Assembly: GCF_963666015.1 (NCBI RefSeq)
Contig: NZ_OY762555.1
Span: forward strand, 2,418,001 to 2,482,000
Source: an uncultured Sphaerochaeta sp.
GTDB taxonomy: Bacteria; Spirochaetota; Spirochaetia; Sphaerochaetales; Sphaerochaetaceae
Direction: 5' to 3'
Length of the DNA: 64,000 nucleotides
The position numbers and the translations under genes were made by a program. This document shows positions 44,689 through 52,435 of this stretch, piece after piece; positions within the stretch are counted from its first letter, which is position 1, and the number at the start of each line of letters is the position of its first letter. The notes beneath the pieces are model-generated. The model searched no databases. It saw nothing but the letters and a program-made list of their open reading frames with translations, and was not told the origin of the DNA.

Positions 44689-44719
44689 CGCCCCCTAAAA
44701 CATGGTGTTTCAGAGGGCG
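44689..44719 (-). terminator. 14-bp hairpin between binding-protein and permease genes
   Basis: Arms 44706-44719 and 44689-44702 pair at all 14 positions (two G-U) around a 3-base loop. No U-run follows on the minus strand. Like the hairpins at 14361 and 23951, it lies directly after a binding-protein stop codon. Confidence 0.7.
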
Positions 44720-44732
44720 TAGTGTTATAGCC

Positions 44733-45989
44733 CTATTTATTCATTGCAGCATAGAATTGTTCAGCATTCAAGGAACCAGTAATAAGCTTGGAGAAGTTTT
44801 CCTTGATCTTTGCATTGACATCCGCAAGATTTTCCATTCCAGCAGCCCAGGTCATCCATGTGGTGGTATTGTCGATGATGGTCTTGGCTTCAGCCGTTTG
44901 CTTTGGCCAGGTGCTGTTTTTTCCCATCGGAACGCCAAGGCTTTCCTTTGCCAGTTTGGAGTCCCACTCACCAGTGGTAAGGTAGACAATGAACTGGAAG
45001 GCTTCGTCTGGAACCTGCGAATTGGCATTAACGCCGAAGCACTGTGCTCCATAATTATTTGCTTCAATACCATTCCCCTTGGGTCCCATTGCTGGCCACG
45101 CGAATGAACCCCAGTTGAAGTTTGGAGCGTTGCCCTTGATCTCATTAGGAAGCCAGGTGCCATTGAGGTACATTGCAACCTTTCCCGCGGCAATTTCCTC
45201 AATCTGTCCAGCAGGATAAATGTTGGAGGCTGCTTTTTTGCTGATGTAACCCTTTTTTGCGAAGTCTGACCAGATCTTGCCAAACTCAAGAACAGCTGGA
45301 TCGTTGAACTCATTGTTGTTGGCCATTTCCAGGGTTCTCTCATAACCAGCAAGACGAGCCATGTTATAGCCAAAGAATGCTGCCATGTAGGCATCATCAA
45401 CGGTGATTGGGGTTATCCCCGCCTGTACCAGCTTAGCACAAACGTTCTCGAATTCAGCCCAAGTCTTAGGTGTGTTGGTGATACCTGCCTTGTTGAAGAG
45501 ATCCTTGTTGTACATAACCACAAAAGCAAATGGCTGGTAAGGAGCTGTCTTAAGTGTGCCGCCACCTGCCTGACGAGCAAGATCGATTAATGCAGTGCTT
45601 ACAGCATCACTGTAGCTCTCCCCATCTGTGGTTGGGTAACTCTTGGATACATACTCTTCCAAAGGAAGGAGATATTCACCCCACGTTGAGTTTACACGAG
45701 ATATGTCTTCATCAAAGATATCGATAGTTTCACCTGCGTCCAGAGCAGGTTGCAGGGTTTTTCTGATCTCGCGCCCATTGAAGACGATTTCAACCTCGAT
45801 ACCGGTTTCTTCTTCAAATGCTTCAGCAGCTTCAGCCATGACAAGGCCCTGTGGCTCAGCTTCATTCCACATCGACCAGTAGGTTACAGTCTTTTTCCCA
45901 GCAGCATCTTCTGCTGATCCCCCGGCAAACAGCGGGGTGGCAATAACTGCCAATACCAACAGTGCAACAACCATTCCTTTTTTCTTCAT
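44733..45989 (-). CDS. Sugar ABC transporter substrate-binding protein (family 1)
   Basis: This is a periplasmic protein of 418 aa. The signal peptide MKKKGMVVALLVLAVIATP ends in LFAGGSAEDA, with no lipobox Cys. Family 1 features are YWSMWNEAEP, EEETGIEVEIVFNGR, NKAGITNTPKTWAEFE and GKVAMYLNGTW. AGGAG precedes the ATG at 45989. A longer in-frame extension to 46136 overlaps the divergent regulator's promoter and is not credible. It is first gene of a minus-strand operon with two permeases, kinase and DUF5107. Confidence 0.9.
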   Translation of the reverse strand: MKKKGMVVALLVLAVIATPLFAGGSAEDAAGKKTVTYWSMWNEAEPQGLVMAEAAEAFEEETGIEVEIVFNGREIRKTLQPALDAGETIDIFDEDISRVNSTWGEYLLPLEEYVSKSYPTTDGESYSDAVSTALIDLARQAGGGTLKTAPYQPFAFVVMYNKDLFNKAGITNTPKTWAEFENVCAKLVQAGITPITVDDAYMAAFFGYNMARLAGYERTLEMANNNEFNDPAVLEFGKIWSDFAKKGYISKKAASNIYPAGQIEEIAAGKVAMYLNGTWLPNEIKGNAPNFNWGSFAWPAMGPKGNGIEANNYGAQCFGVNANSQVPDEAFQFIVYLTTGEWDSKLAKESLGVPMGKNSTWPKQTAEAKTIIDNTTTWMTWAAGMENLADVNAKIKENFSKLITGSLNAEQFYAAMNK

Positions 45990-46089
45990 AGTTGACTCCT
46001 TTTTGTGTGACCAATTCGTATTTGAATTGCAATCTAATTCGAGTATAAGCCCGTTTCTCATGCTAGATTTATCCAAAAAAACATAATGT

Positions 46090-46118
46090 TTGTCGTTTAT
46101 GATTTTCTCTTGTATACT
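46090..46118 (+). promoter_or_regulatory. Promoter of the AraC regulator gene
   Basis: TTGTCG (46090-46095), 17 bp, TATACT (46113-46118). The first in-frame ATG after it (46125) is only 6 bp away, implying a leaderless message. In the 135-bp gap to the binding-protein gene, AATTCG occurs twice as a direct repeat 23 bp apart (46013 and 46036), a spacing common for AraC-type sites. Confidence 0.5.
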
Positions 46119-46124
46119 AGAATC

Positions 46125-47045
46125 ATGACAAAGCACATTGATGGATTTTCACTCTCCCCAATGAAGATTGAGCTTAATGTGAGTCATTTTGTGACCTTTC
46201 ATTATTTTGAATACCCCCACAAGTTTATCTTCAAAGGAGAGCGACATAACTTTTGGGAGTTGCTGTATGTGGATAAGGGTGTGGTATTTGCTGGGACCGA
46301 GCGGGAAAGATATCAGCTTCAGCAGGGGCAGATAATCTTCCACAAGCCAAATGAATTTCACAGTGTAGAGTGTAATGGAATTATCTCTCCCTGTTTGGTG
46401 GTAATATCCTTTGTCTGCAATTCCCCGAGCATGAATTATTTTGAGAACAAGGTGCTGCGTATTACCCAACGGACCAAGAGCCTGATGTCCATCATCATCA
46501 ATGAAGCGAAGAAGAACTTCCAGACAAATTTATCAGATCCTTTCTATACCAAGTTGGAACTACGAGAGAATCGGCCATTTGGGAGCGAACAATTGATCAA
46601 GAACTATTTTGAGGCATTCCTTTTGGAGTTGATCATCCAGAACTCCCAGAATGAGAAAGATGGAACCTTGCTCAACACCACCCAAGTGGAGGACAGGCGT
46701 TTTCGTTTTGAAATGGCAAACTCCTTCATGCAACATAATCTTGCTGAGAATCTTAGTCTATCCGACATATGCAATCACTGCTCAATGAGCAACTCCCTCG
46801 CCCAACAGATCTTCAAGCATGAAACAGGTAATAGTGTCATGCAGTGGTATGCCCGCTTAAGGATAGAAAAAGCAAAACAACTGATCAGGGAAGGGAAGGG
46901 GAACATGACCACCATCGCCTACCAGCTTGGCTATAGTTCCATCCATCACTTCTCCAAACAATTTTCCAAGGTCGACGGAAAAAGTCCTACGGAATATGCC
47001 AAGTCTATCACCAGCCTTCTGAACAAGGATCTTGGGCTGTTGTAG
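46125..47045 (+). CDS. AraC-family regulator (cupin plus HTH)
   Basis: The N-terminal cupin-like sensor (about 20-110: NFWELLYVDKG, GQIIFHKPNEFHSV) is followed by a C-terminal AraC DNA-binding domain (about 200-300: LSLSDICNHCSMSNSLAQQIF, MTTIAYQLGYSSIHHFSKQF). The second helix pair is canonical. It is divergent from the sugar ABC operon it most likely controls. The ATG at 46125 lies beyond the promoter; the one at 46086 lies upstream of the -35. The last 13 codons are duplicated about 0.9 kb downstream. Confidence 0.88.
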   Translation: MTKHIDGFSLSPMKIELNVSHFVTFHYFEYPHKFIFKGERHNFWELLYVDKGVVFAGTERERYQLQQGQIIFHKPNEFHSVECNGIISPCLVVISFVCNSPSMNYFENKVLRITQRTKSLMSIIINEAKKNFQTNLSDPFYTKLELRENRPFGSEQLIKNYFEAFLLELIIQNSQNEKDGTLLNTTQVEDRRFRFEMANSFMQHNLAENLSLSDICNHCSMSNSLAQQIFKHETGNSVMQWYARLRIEKAKQLIREGKGNMTTIAYQLGYSSIHHFSKQFSKVDGKSPTEYAKSITSLLNKDLGLL

Positions 47046-47105
47046 GGGAATCTCCCACACTTGATACCCCAAAGAAAAGGTATATACTTCTTGGTGGAGG
47101 ACCCC

Positions 47106-47603
47106 ATGAAAAGGGCATATGCATTGGTACTGGCACTTGTACTTCTCCTGTGTTTTCCGCTCTTTTGCTCCGTTCCTTCTTATGGTGTGGAAGTTGACTG
47201 GCAGATGAGTATCCAAGGTAGTATAACGCAACCTCTCAACGAGTACCTCTCCTTAAAAGCCGGACTGGGCATTTCCCTCATGGGTTTGGCTGCTACCGAG
47301 GCCTATGTTATTCTTGATACACACCTCCTGAAAGAGCCCTGGGGTGCAATTGTACTCGTGGGAATACCCAATTGCCTATTTCCCCTGACCTTCGATGCTG
47401 CAATGTTCTCACTCGGCGGTGCGGTGGAGTTCAAGCACTTTCTTTCCCCATCCCTGGATATCACCTTGCGCCTAGGTGCAGGCTTTCCCCTGTTCTTCGA
47501 GGAGGGCAAGGACCTAGTGAGGGACATTGCCTTCCCTCTCAATCTATGGCCTGAAGCAACGCTTGGCCTCGCTTTTCATAGACCTTTGAACGTTGCAAAA
47601 TAA
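47106..47603 (+). CDS. Secreted protein of unknown function
   Basis: This is a 165-aa protein with an N-terminal signal peptide (about 1-27, hydrophobic core AYALVLALVLLLCFPLF, then SVPSYGVEVDW). The remainder alternates short amphipathic strands and glycines (LKAGLGISLMGLAATEAYV, DITLRLGAGFPLFFEEGKD), suggesting a small outer-membrane or periplasmic beta-protein. I do not recognise a family. GGAGG at 47096-47100 sets the start. It may share the AraC transcript, 60 bp downstream of it. Confidence 0.65.
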   Translation: MKRAYALVLALVLLLCFPLFCSVPSYGVEVDWQMSIQGSITQPLNEYLSLKAGLGISLMGLAATEAYVILDTHLLKEPWGAIVLVGIPNCLFPLTFDAAMFSLGGAVEFKHFLSPSLDITLRLGAGFPLFFEEGKDLVRDIAFPLNLWPEATLGLAFHRPLNVAK

Positions 47604-48018
47604 TGGTATTTTCAGAGGAATCCTAAGGGAATCATCAGATAGTACATACCTGTCGTGATGTTGTGTCAGTGCTTCATAGAATCGTACAGATTGTCCATAA
47701 ATTTTTGAAAGCGCAGAGTCTCCTTCGGGTATGTAATCAAATCAGGTAGTATGAATGTCCAGATTAGATTACCGATTACCAAAGGAGCTCGTTATAAAAA
47801 GAAAAAATATACTCCCTCACCCGATTACTTCCAATGCTCATGTTGGCTCCTTCACTGGTGCTCGCCAACGAAGAGAGCGAATCGAAAGACAAGACAATCA
47901 CCAGCCTTCTGAACGAGAATCTTGGACTGTTCTAATTAGTCTACTCTAGGTGACTATACCATGTTTGTATTGTATAATGACCTCCATAAAAACCTTATGC
48001 ATATGGTTGGAGAGGTAT
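47604..48018. other. Intergenic stretch with a gene remnant
   Basis: No intact gene is seen over these 415 bp. One frame reads from 47755 to 47949 but has no Shine-Dalgarno and poor composition. The segment 47897-47935 is a diverged copy of the end of the upstream AraC gene (see the repeat entry). The rest holds nothing recognisable. Confidence 0.6.
47897..47935 (+). repeat. Diverged copy of the AraC gene 3' end
   Basis: These 39 bases match 47007-47045 at 34 positions, including the stop codon position, and translate to ITSLLNENLGLF versus ITSLLNKDLGLL. Similarity fades upstream. It is best explained as the scar of a lost AraC paralogue or an old recombination event. Confidence 0.6.
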
Positions 48019-49191
48019 ATGTGGAGAAAACGTTTAGCAATTCTTCTTGTGTTATTGGTCTTTCTACAGGTCGTGGTGATTGCCAGTACTATAACTGAGC
48101 CCACCGCTCTTACTCGTTTGTTTACGGATGGTCCTGCCAGTATCAAATACACAAGGCAATTCGAGGCAGCCGTACCTCCCACCTCCATACAACAGCTTAT
48201 CAGCCAATTAACTGGGCAACTGGGTGATTTCATGAGGGTGGATGGAACAAAGAATCCGTATACCATTGTTCTGGAACATGGGACCATTACGGCATACATC
48301 AGTTTGGATGGACAGGGCAGGGTTGCCGGTCTCCAGTTTACAGAGATCATCGATACACGTGGCTCCCTCACTGATGCCGTGAAGATGATAACCTCCTTGG
48401 AGGGAAAAAGCTCTGTGTTGATTCGTAAGAATGGAGAGATTCTCGTGGACCACCAAGGGGATACACCTCTTGCAGTGGGCTCTTCTTTCAAGCTTGGTAT
48501 CCTGGCAGCCATCCAGGATGCTATAGCTGCTAGGCAACTACGGTGGGACCAGAGTATACCAATACGTTCTTCACTGAAGAGTCTCCCCACCGGTATTCTT
48601 CAGGATTGGCCGGAGGGTACTCAGGTAACCATTGAGACGCTTGCTGCACTTATGATTTCCCAGAGTGACAACACAGCCACTGATATGTTGCTTTCTCTGG
48701 TAGGCCGGCCCAGCGTAGAGGACTATCTCCCCCATAGCATTCCAGTTCTTTCTACCGGAGATATGTTTCGGCTTAAGAACCCAGAGAATGAGGACATCCT
48801 TAATCAGTATCGGAAAGCTTCCCTAGCTCTTAAAAGAACATTGCTTACAATTCTCCTACACAGAAATCTCCCGGAAGCAAGTCTCTTCTCAGGGGACCCT
48901 GTTGCCCTTGATATAGAGTGGTTCATGACAGCATCGGAGCTTGCCGATTTGGTCGAACGACTCCAGCATCTGGATCTGATGACCATCAACGCAGGCTTGG
49001 CAACCAAGGAGAAATGGCAGCGTGTCGCCTACAAGGGAGGTAGTGAGCCAGGTGTGCTTAATCTCACCACGTTCCTTCTTGATGAAGAGGGAAACCAGTA
49101 TACGGTAGTGGTAACAGTGAATAATGCAAAGAAAGCTCTGGATGAGGCAAAGATCATGGAGACCTATCAGGCAATACTCAATTATTTGTAG
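48019..49191 (+). CDS. Serine hydrolase, class A beta-lactamase/LpqF type
   Basis: A signal anchor (about 4-25: RLAILLVLLVFLQVVVIA) is followed by an NTF2-like N-terminal domain (about 45-130: PYTIVLEHGTITAYISLDG) and a serine hydrolase domain of the class A beta-lactamase fold. All three catalytic motifs are visible: SFKL (SxxK), SQSDN (SDN) and YKGGSEPG (KTG-like, KGG). No obvious omega-loop Glu is seen, so true penicillin hydrolysis is doubtful; esterase or peptidase action is possible. GGAGAGG fixes the ATG at 48019. It is exported to the periplasm, and a terminator follows. Confidence 0.82.
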   Translation: MWRKRLAILLVLLVFLQVVVIASTITEPTALTRLFTDGPASIKYTRQFEAAVPPTSIQQLISQLTGQLGDFMRVDGTKNPYTIVLEHGTITAYISLDGQGRVAGLQFTEIIDTRGSLTDAVKMITSLEGKSSVLIRKNGEILVDHQGDTPLAVGSSFKLGILAAIQDAIAARQLRWDQSIPIRSSLKSLPTGILQDWPEGTQVTIETLAALMISQSDNTATDMLLSLVGRPSVEDYLPHSIPVLSTGDMFRLKNPENEDILNQYRKASLALKRTLLTILLHRNLPEASLFSGDPVALDIEWFMTASELADLVERLQHLDLMTINAGLATKEKWQRVAYKGGSEPGVLNLTTFLLDEEGNQYTVVVTVNNAKKALDEAKIMETYQAILNYL

Positions 49192-49214
49192 AGGGAATGA
49201 AAGGTATCAATATC

Positions 49215-49254
49215 TCAGGGCGAGCCCTGAACCCAGGAGGCGTTGCCTCCTTTT
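49215..49254 (+). terminator. Tandem hairpins with T-run after the serine hydrolase
   Basis: TCAGGG/CCCTGA (49215-49230) is followed by AGGAGGC/GCCTCCT (49235-49251) and TTTT. The second hairpin with its T-run is an intrinsic terminator. The remaining sequence up to 49522 is AT-rich with no gene. It includes TTTTTCA/TGAAAAA inverted arms (49411-49434) upstream of the AbiEi gene, a possible autoregulatory site. Confidence 0.75.
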
Positions 49255-49522
49255 CCGCCCCATGGGAAGGGGTATCTCACCTTGCTTTCCCTGCACTCGC
49301 TCGGGAGAAGAACCCTCATGATGGTTCCTTTCCTCTCGCGCCGTTAAGGAATGAAGTATTCAAATTCACTGTCTTGAAATGAAGTGTTGAGTCTAGGTGT
49401 TTTCTAATTTTTTTTCATATATCAATGTGAAAAAGTCTATAACCATAGATTTCAATAATTGTTGCTTTAACACTGAAAAAATACTCATATATCCGTGTAT
49501 ATGCAACATATAGTAGGTTTAT

Positions 49523-49993
49523 ATGGATTACAGAAAGAACATTGAACAACACCTTGAAAAGACAGGTGGGATAATTACTGCGTCATACTGCCGAGCTCAT
49601 GATATTCCCACCGTATACCTGACGAGACTCGTTCGAGAGGGTCTCCTAACAAGAGAATCAGCGGGTCTATATATTTCCAAAAATGAAATGCATGATGAGT
49701 ATTATTTTCTACAACATAGATTTAGTAAGGTGGTATTCTCATATGAGACAGCCTTACACCTGCTAGGGGTAACGGATAAAATTCCTCAGACCATCGATAT
49801 TACCGTGCACTATAGTTATTAATTCAATGAAACTCCTGCAGGAGTAAACATTCACTATGTGCATAAAGGGCTCCATGATTTGGGAATGGTGGAAGTTCGA
49901 ACCATGTTTAATAATAAAGTTAAGGTCCATTCGTATGAGCGAACACTTTGCGATTGCATTGCACACAAAGATAAGATGGATGTTGAGGTCTAT
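49523..49993 (+). pseudogene. AbiEi-type antitoxin gene, nonsense codon and truncated
   Basis: The frame encodes the AbiEi antitoxin fold: an N-terminal winged HTH (GGIITASYCRAHDIPTVYLTRLVREGLL), the YISKNEMHDEYYFLQHRFSKVVFSYETALHLLGVTD region and, after an in-frame TAA at 49820-49822, the expected NIHYVHKGLHDLGMVEV, NKVKVHSYERTLCDCIAHKD and MDVEVY segments. After MDVEVY the family sequence stops abruptly at the proposed prophage end. AbiEi represses and neutralises the nucleotidyltransferase toxin AbiEii, and no toxin gene follows here. Two lesions are therefore present: the nonsense codon and the insertion. Confidence 0.8.
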
Positions 49994-49998
49994 TGTAC

Positions 49999-50062
49999 AA
50001 TCCAAAATTTTTGAACAAAAAATCCAGCATTTTGAGCATTAAATCCAACTAATTCTGCAACT
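49999..50062. repeat. Three tandem 21-22 bp repeats at the prophage end
   Basis: Units start with AATCCA at 49999, 50021 and 50042. The first two share AATCCA-N2-ATTTTTGA/ATTTTGA and an A-rich tail; the third is weaker. Tandem 22-bp sites at the extreme end are what MuA-type transposases bind (L1-L3). Confidence 0.7.
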
Positions 50063-50070
50063 TTTTACCG

Positions 50071-50110
50071 TGTCTATGCGTGCCTATATGTGTTTAAACG
50101 TGTCATGTTT
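50071..50110. repeat. Four helix-phased decamers beginning TG
   Basis: Units at 50071, 50081, 50091 and 50101 follow the pattern TGTCTATACG (tgtctatgcg, tgcctatatg, tgtttaaacg, tgtcatgttt). Exact 10-bp phasing puts one contact face on one side of the helix. It may bind a phage repressor, IHF-like protein or the transposase. Confidence 0.45.
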
Positions 50111-50145
50111 ACTGTTTAATTCTGATCTATGGCTGTACAGCTAGT

Positions 50146-50185
50146 AAACAAAAAGAGGCCTTGTAGCATTGGCTCCAAAACCTCT
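50146..50185 (-). terminator. Terminator of the leftward early operon
   Basis: On the minus strand a 10-bp stem (50176-50185 with 50154-50163, two G-U) is followed by TTTTTGTTT. A second hairpin, AATGCCGG/CCGGCATT (50275-50300), lies between it and the last early gene. Confidence 0.75.
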
Positions 50186-50338
50186 TCCATGCTGCAGCCG
50201 TTGATGACATTGTGACAGGCTGCATCTTTTCTCGACAATCAGATGCTAGCATCAACTAGGTCGTATGTCAATGAAATGCCGGCCCTGGTGGACCGGCATT
50301 AAACCTTTTTATCTTTTGATTATCATCTGGTCTGTAGG

Positions 50339-50689
50339 TTACTCAACAAATCCAAGTAGCTCGCAAGCATAGCTAACGGAATCATCAATATCCTCGAAAA
50401 CACGTTCTGATTCTGGGATTAGTGTTCTACCAGAAAGTTTTGCAACCATATATGATATGCTCGATATCTTTGGGCACTCAACAATAAACTCAGCAGGAAT
50501 TGAATTGTAGATCCATATCCTATTGGGTATACACTTAACAGAAACCAATACTTTATTCTCTATGATATTGGAAGCAATATAGGGTGCTTCCTTTTTAGCA
50601 ATATAAATATTTTCCGAAAGCCTTTTTGATATACTTTCTTCCGCAAGTCTGATTTCTTGTAGAATCTTTTGTTTGATCAACTCTTTCAT
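50339..50689 (-). CDS. Phage hypothetical protein, last early gene
   Basis: This is a 116-aa soluble protein: an N-terminal charged helix (KELIKQKILQEIRLAEESISKRL) then mixed strands (NKVLVSVKCIPNRIWIYNS). Codon pattern and AGGAGG four bases before the ATG support it. No family is recognised. It lies at the distal end of the leftward operon, a position often used by accessory genes. Confidence 0.6.
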   Translation of the reverse strand: MKELIKQKILQEIRLAEESISKRLSENIYIAKKEAPYIASNIIENKVLVSVKCIPNRIWIYNSIPAEFIVECPKISSISYMVAKLSGRTLIPESERVFEDIDDSVSYACELLGFVE

Positions 50690-50772
50690 AATTCCTCCTA
50701 ATTGGAATTGTGAAGTTCCTATACCAAATATAACAGATACTTGTTACACAACGCAATCAACAGGCATCTGAT

Positions 50773-51099
50773 TCATCTCCATTCAGGTTCCCATGAGATT
50801 CCGAGTCTCAAAGCAAACCATTCCATAACTTCTAGTGAACATTTTTCGTCGGTAGTCAAAGCTCTAACAGTCTTGTGAAAATCACCATCATTGCGTTCTA
50901 GATAAACAAGAAACAATTCGTATTCATAAGGGAGATTTGGCGATTGTTTTAGTTGGTCATAGGCTTCGGCTTTTGATTCCAACCAGTCAACATATTTCTC
51001 GGACGGGAAATATAGTAGCTCATTGCCAATAGCTACCGTGTTAGTTGCCCCAATTGCGGTCTCTTTTGTAAACCGCTTCATCATATCAGTCTTTTTCAT
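50773..51099 (-). CDS. Phage hypothetical protein
   Basis: This is a 108-aa protein. A central segment YFPSEKYVDWLESKAEAYDQL and a C-terminal helix (SLEVMEWFALRLGISWEPEW) suggest a small helical protein. GGAGGG lies 10 bases before the ATG. No family is recognised. Confidence 0.6.
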   Translation of the reverse strand: MKKTDMMKRFTKETAIGATNTVAIGNELLYFPSEKYVDWLESKAEAYDQLKQSPNLPYEYELFLVYLERNDGDFHKTVRALTTDEKCSLEVMEWFALRLGISWEPEWR

Positions 51100-51124
51100 G
51101 ACAATTACACCCTCCTTTTACTAG

Positions 51125-51163
51125 GTGTTTAAACACTTATTAAACGGCCAATAAACCGTTTAA
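51125..51163. repeat. GTTTAAAC palindrome cluster
   Basis: A perfect 12-bp palindrome, GTGTTTAAACAC (51125-51136), is followed by TTAAACGG/CCGTTTAA arms (51140-51163) reaching into the stop codon of the 51160 gene. TGTTTAAACG also occurs in the prophage end (50091), so this may be a phage-protein site or, on the minus strand, a weak terminator. Confidence 0.4.
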
Positions 51164-51363
51164 ACCTCAATAATCTGGGCTTTCGATATCTCCTTCTCTG
51201 GGACATCGAGATCAACATATACGGCACCCTTGTAATCATAATGCACCTGGTACAATCCATCTTCTCCTGCAAAGGCAGAGATCAGATGAACCTTCTTCCC
51301 TCTCCACTTGATCCAGAGGCCTACCCAGAGAGCGCTGCTGTCTAATGTCATTGTACTACTCAT
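51160..51363 (-). CDS. Small phage protein
   Basis: This is a 67-aa beta-rich protein (LWVGLWIKWRGKKVHLISAF, VHYDYKGAVYVDLDVPEKE), perhaps an SH3-like fold. GGGGAG six bases upstream supports the ATG at 51363. Function is unknown. Confidence 0.55.
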   Translation of the reverse strand: MSSTMTLDSSALWVGLWIKWRGKKVHLISAFAGEDGLYQVHYDYKGAVYVDLDVPEKEISKAQIIEV

Positions 51364-51375
51364 TCAAGACTCCCC

Positions 51376-51525
51376 TCATACCGCAGCCAGGGGAAGCAAC
51401 ACCATTGTGGTTCCCAAGACAAAGAGTGACATACCAAACCGGTAGATCCTTATCCTGAACAAGCAGCTCAACATAAGCAGGAAACTGCCTACCAGGAATA
51501 CAAACAGACCAAATATTCTAATCAT
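51376..51525 (-). CDS. Small membrane protein, 49 aa
   Basis: This short gene has AAGGAG seven bases before the ATG. Two hydrophobic stretches (IFGLFVFLVGSFLLMLSCLF and FGMSLFVLGTTMVLLPLAAV) are separated by RIRIYR, giving a hairpin membrane topology. It overlaps the upstream gene by 8 bp, as is usual in this operon. Confidence 0.6.
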   Translation of the reverse strand: MIRIFGLFVFLVGSFLLMLSCLFRIRIYRFGMSLFVLGTTMVLLPLAAV

Positions 51526-51703
51526 TGAGAGTCTCCTTTTTATCGGGTGATTCAAATAAATACCCTCTGCAAGTTATGCCAGAATCAAGTATTTCCCTGA
51601 TATACCCTGTTGAAACATTTGTCTTGATTGCAGCTTCATTGATACTCCGGCAAACTCCAAGAACCTCATTGCCGAACTTGACTAGAACCCTTTTCCTTTT
51701 CAT
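51518..51703 (-). CDS. Small NUMOD1-like/HTH protein
   Basis: This is a 61-aa basic protein with the pattern GVCRSINEAAIKTNVSTGY then IREILDSGITCRGYLF. This resembles the NUMOD1 helix-turn-helix found beside homing nucleases (S-ineAak-tgvs-I-GyxF). It may be a small DNA-binding factor. It is coupled to the preceding gene by a 4-bp overlap. Confidence 0.55.
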   Translation of the reverse strand: MKRKRVLVKFGNEVLGVCRSINEAAIKTNVSTGYIREILDSGITCRGYLFESPDKKETLND

Positions 51704-52434
51704 ATATCAGTATCTCCAAATGGCAGGGGTAACTGCCCAAAGTCCTCATCAGGAACAGCAACCTGGAACATCTTTGTAGAGAACACGGGGATATTTGCAA
51801 TCTCCCTTTCGATCAGGAACTCAAGCATATTGTCCCTGGAAATTGCGCTCTCTCCGTTCCACACTGTTTCTGCTGAAAGTGAATCCTCTGGCACACGTAG
51901 AATCCGTGACCATGTATCCATCTTGGCAATTGAAGGCAAAGGAAGTTGGTCTAGTTCATACCAATCAATCAAGTCTCCTTCCTCTTCAGTTGCTGCCGTC
52001 TTGTCTATAGGGGAATGGGAGCTAATCATCTCAAGCAGCTGATCAGTAGCCACCAATCCTTTGGATGCAAGGAATGTCTTTACAGTTTTCTTTTCAGCCC
52101 CAGCACCCAGCATTTTCCGGGCTTTCCAAAAGCCAGGTACTTCTCGTTCCTTCATGAGGTTTCTATATGATTCATACTGTTCCTCCAGTACTTCCTTTTC
52201 CTGTATCCAGGTTGGAATTGCCGTGTATGGAATCCTCCATTGGCCACAGATGGAAATAGCATCGAGGCGGCAGTACCAGATAGCCCAATAGACCTGGTAT
52301 CCGGAGTAGCCAGAAAGTCTGGCTACATCCGATACCGAGTAGAATACGTTTCCGTGTTTGGCCATATCCAGCAGCATCTCCTGGACCGTAGGCGTTGGAA
52401 GTTCAAACAAGAAGAGCTGCTGATTCATATTCAC
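51700..52434 (-). CDS. Phage early protein with HTH, unknown function
   Basis: This is a 244-aa protein. An N-terminal HTH-like segment (FYSVSDVARLSGYSGYQVYWAIWYCRLDAI) resembles MerR/excisionase recognition helices. The C-terminal half is acidic. No enzymatic motif is seen. It is coupled by 4 bp to the next gene and preceded by the DUF3164 gene. Confidence 0.6.
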   Translation of the reverse strand: MNMNQQLFLFELPTPTVQEMLLDMAKHGNVFYSVSDVARLSGYSGYQVYWAIWYCRLDAISICGQWRIPYTAIPTWIQEKEVLEEQYESYRNLMKEREVPGFWKARKMLGAGAEKKTVKTFLASKGLVATDQLLEMISSHSPIDKTAATEEEGDLIDWYELDQLPLPSIAKMDTWSRILRVPEDSLSAETVWNGESAISRDNMLEFLIEREIANIPVFSTKMFQVAVPDEDFGQLPLPFGDTDI

Positions 52435-52435
52435 C

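Noticed and set aside
45990..46136. N-terminal extension of the binding protein to 46136
   Set aside because: It would place 49 residues before a clear signal peptide and ignore the AGGAG at the ATG of 45989.
47755..47949. Possible 64-aa gene
   Set aside because: It has no ribosome binding site, and the detectable similarity to AraC lies in another frame.
49197..49382. Possible small gene after the serine hydrolase
   Set aside because: It runs through two hairpins and a T-run that form a terminator; the protein has no recognisable pattern.
49999..50110. Short CRISPR array
   Set aside because: The repeats are contiguous with no unique spacers, too few, and sit at a phage end with no cas genes nearby.
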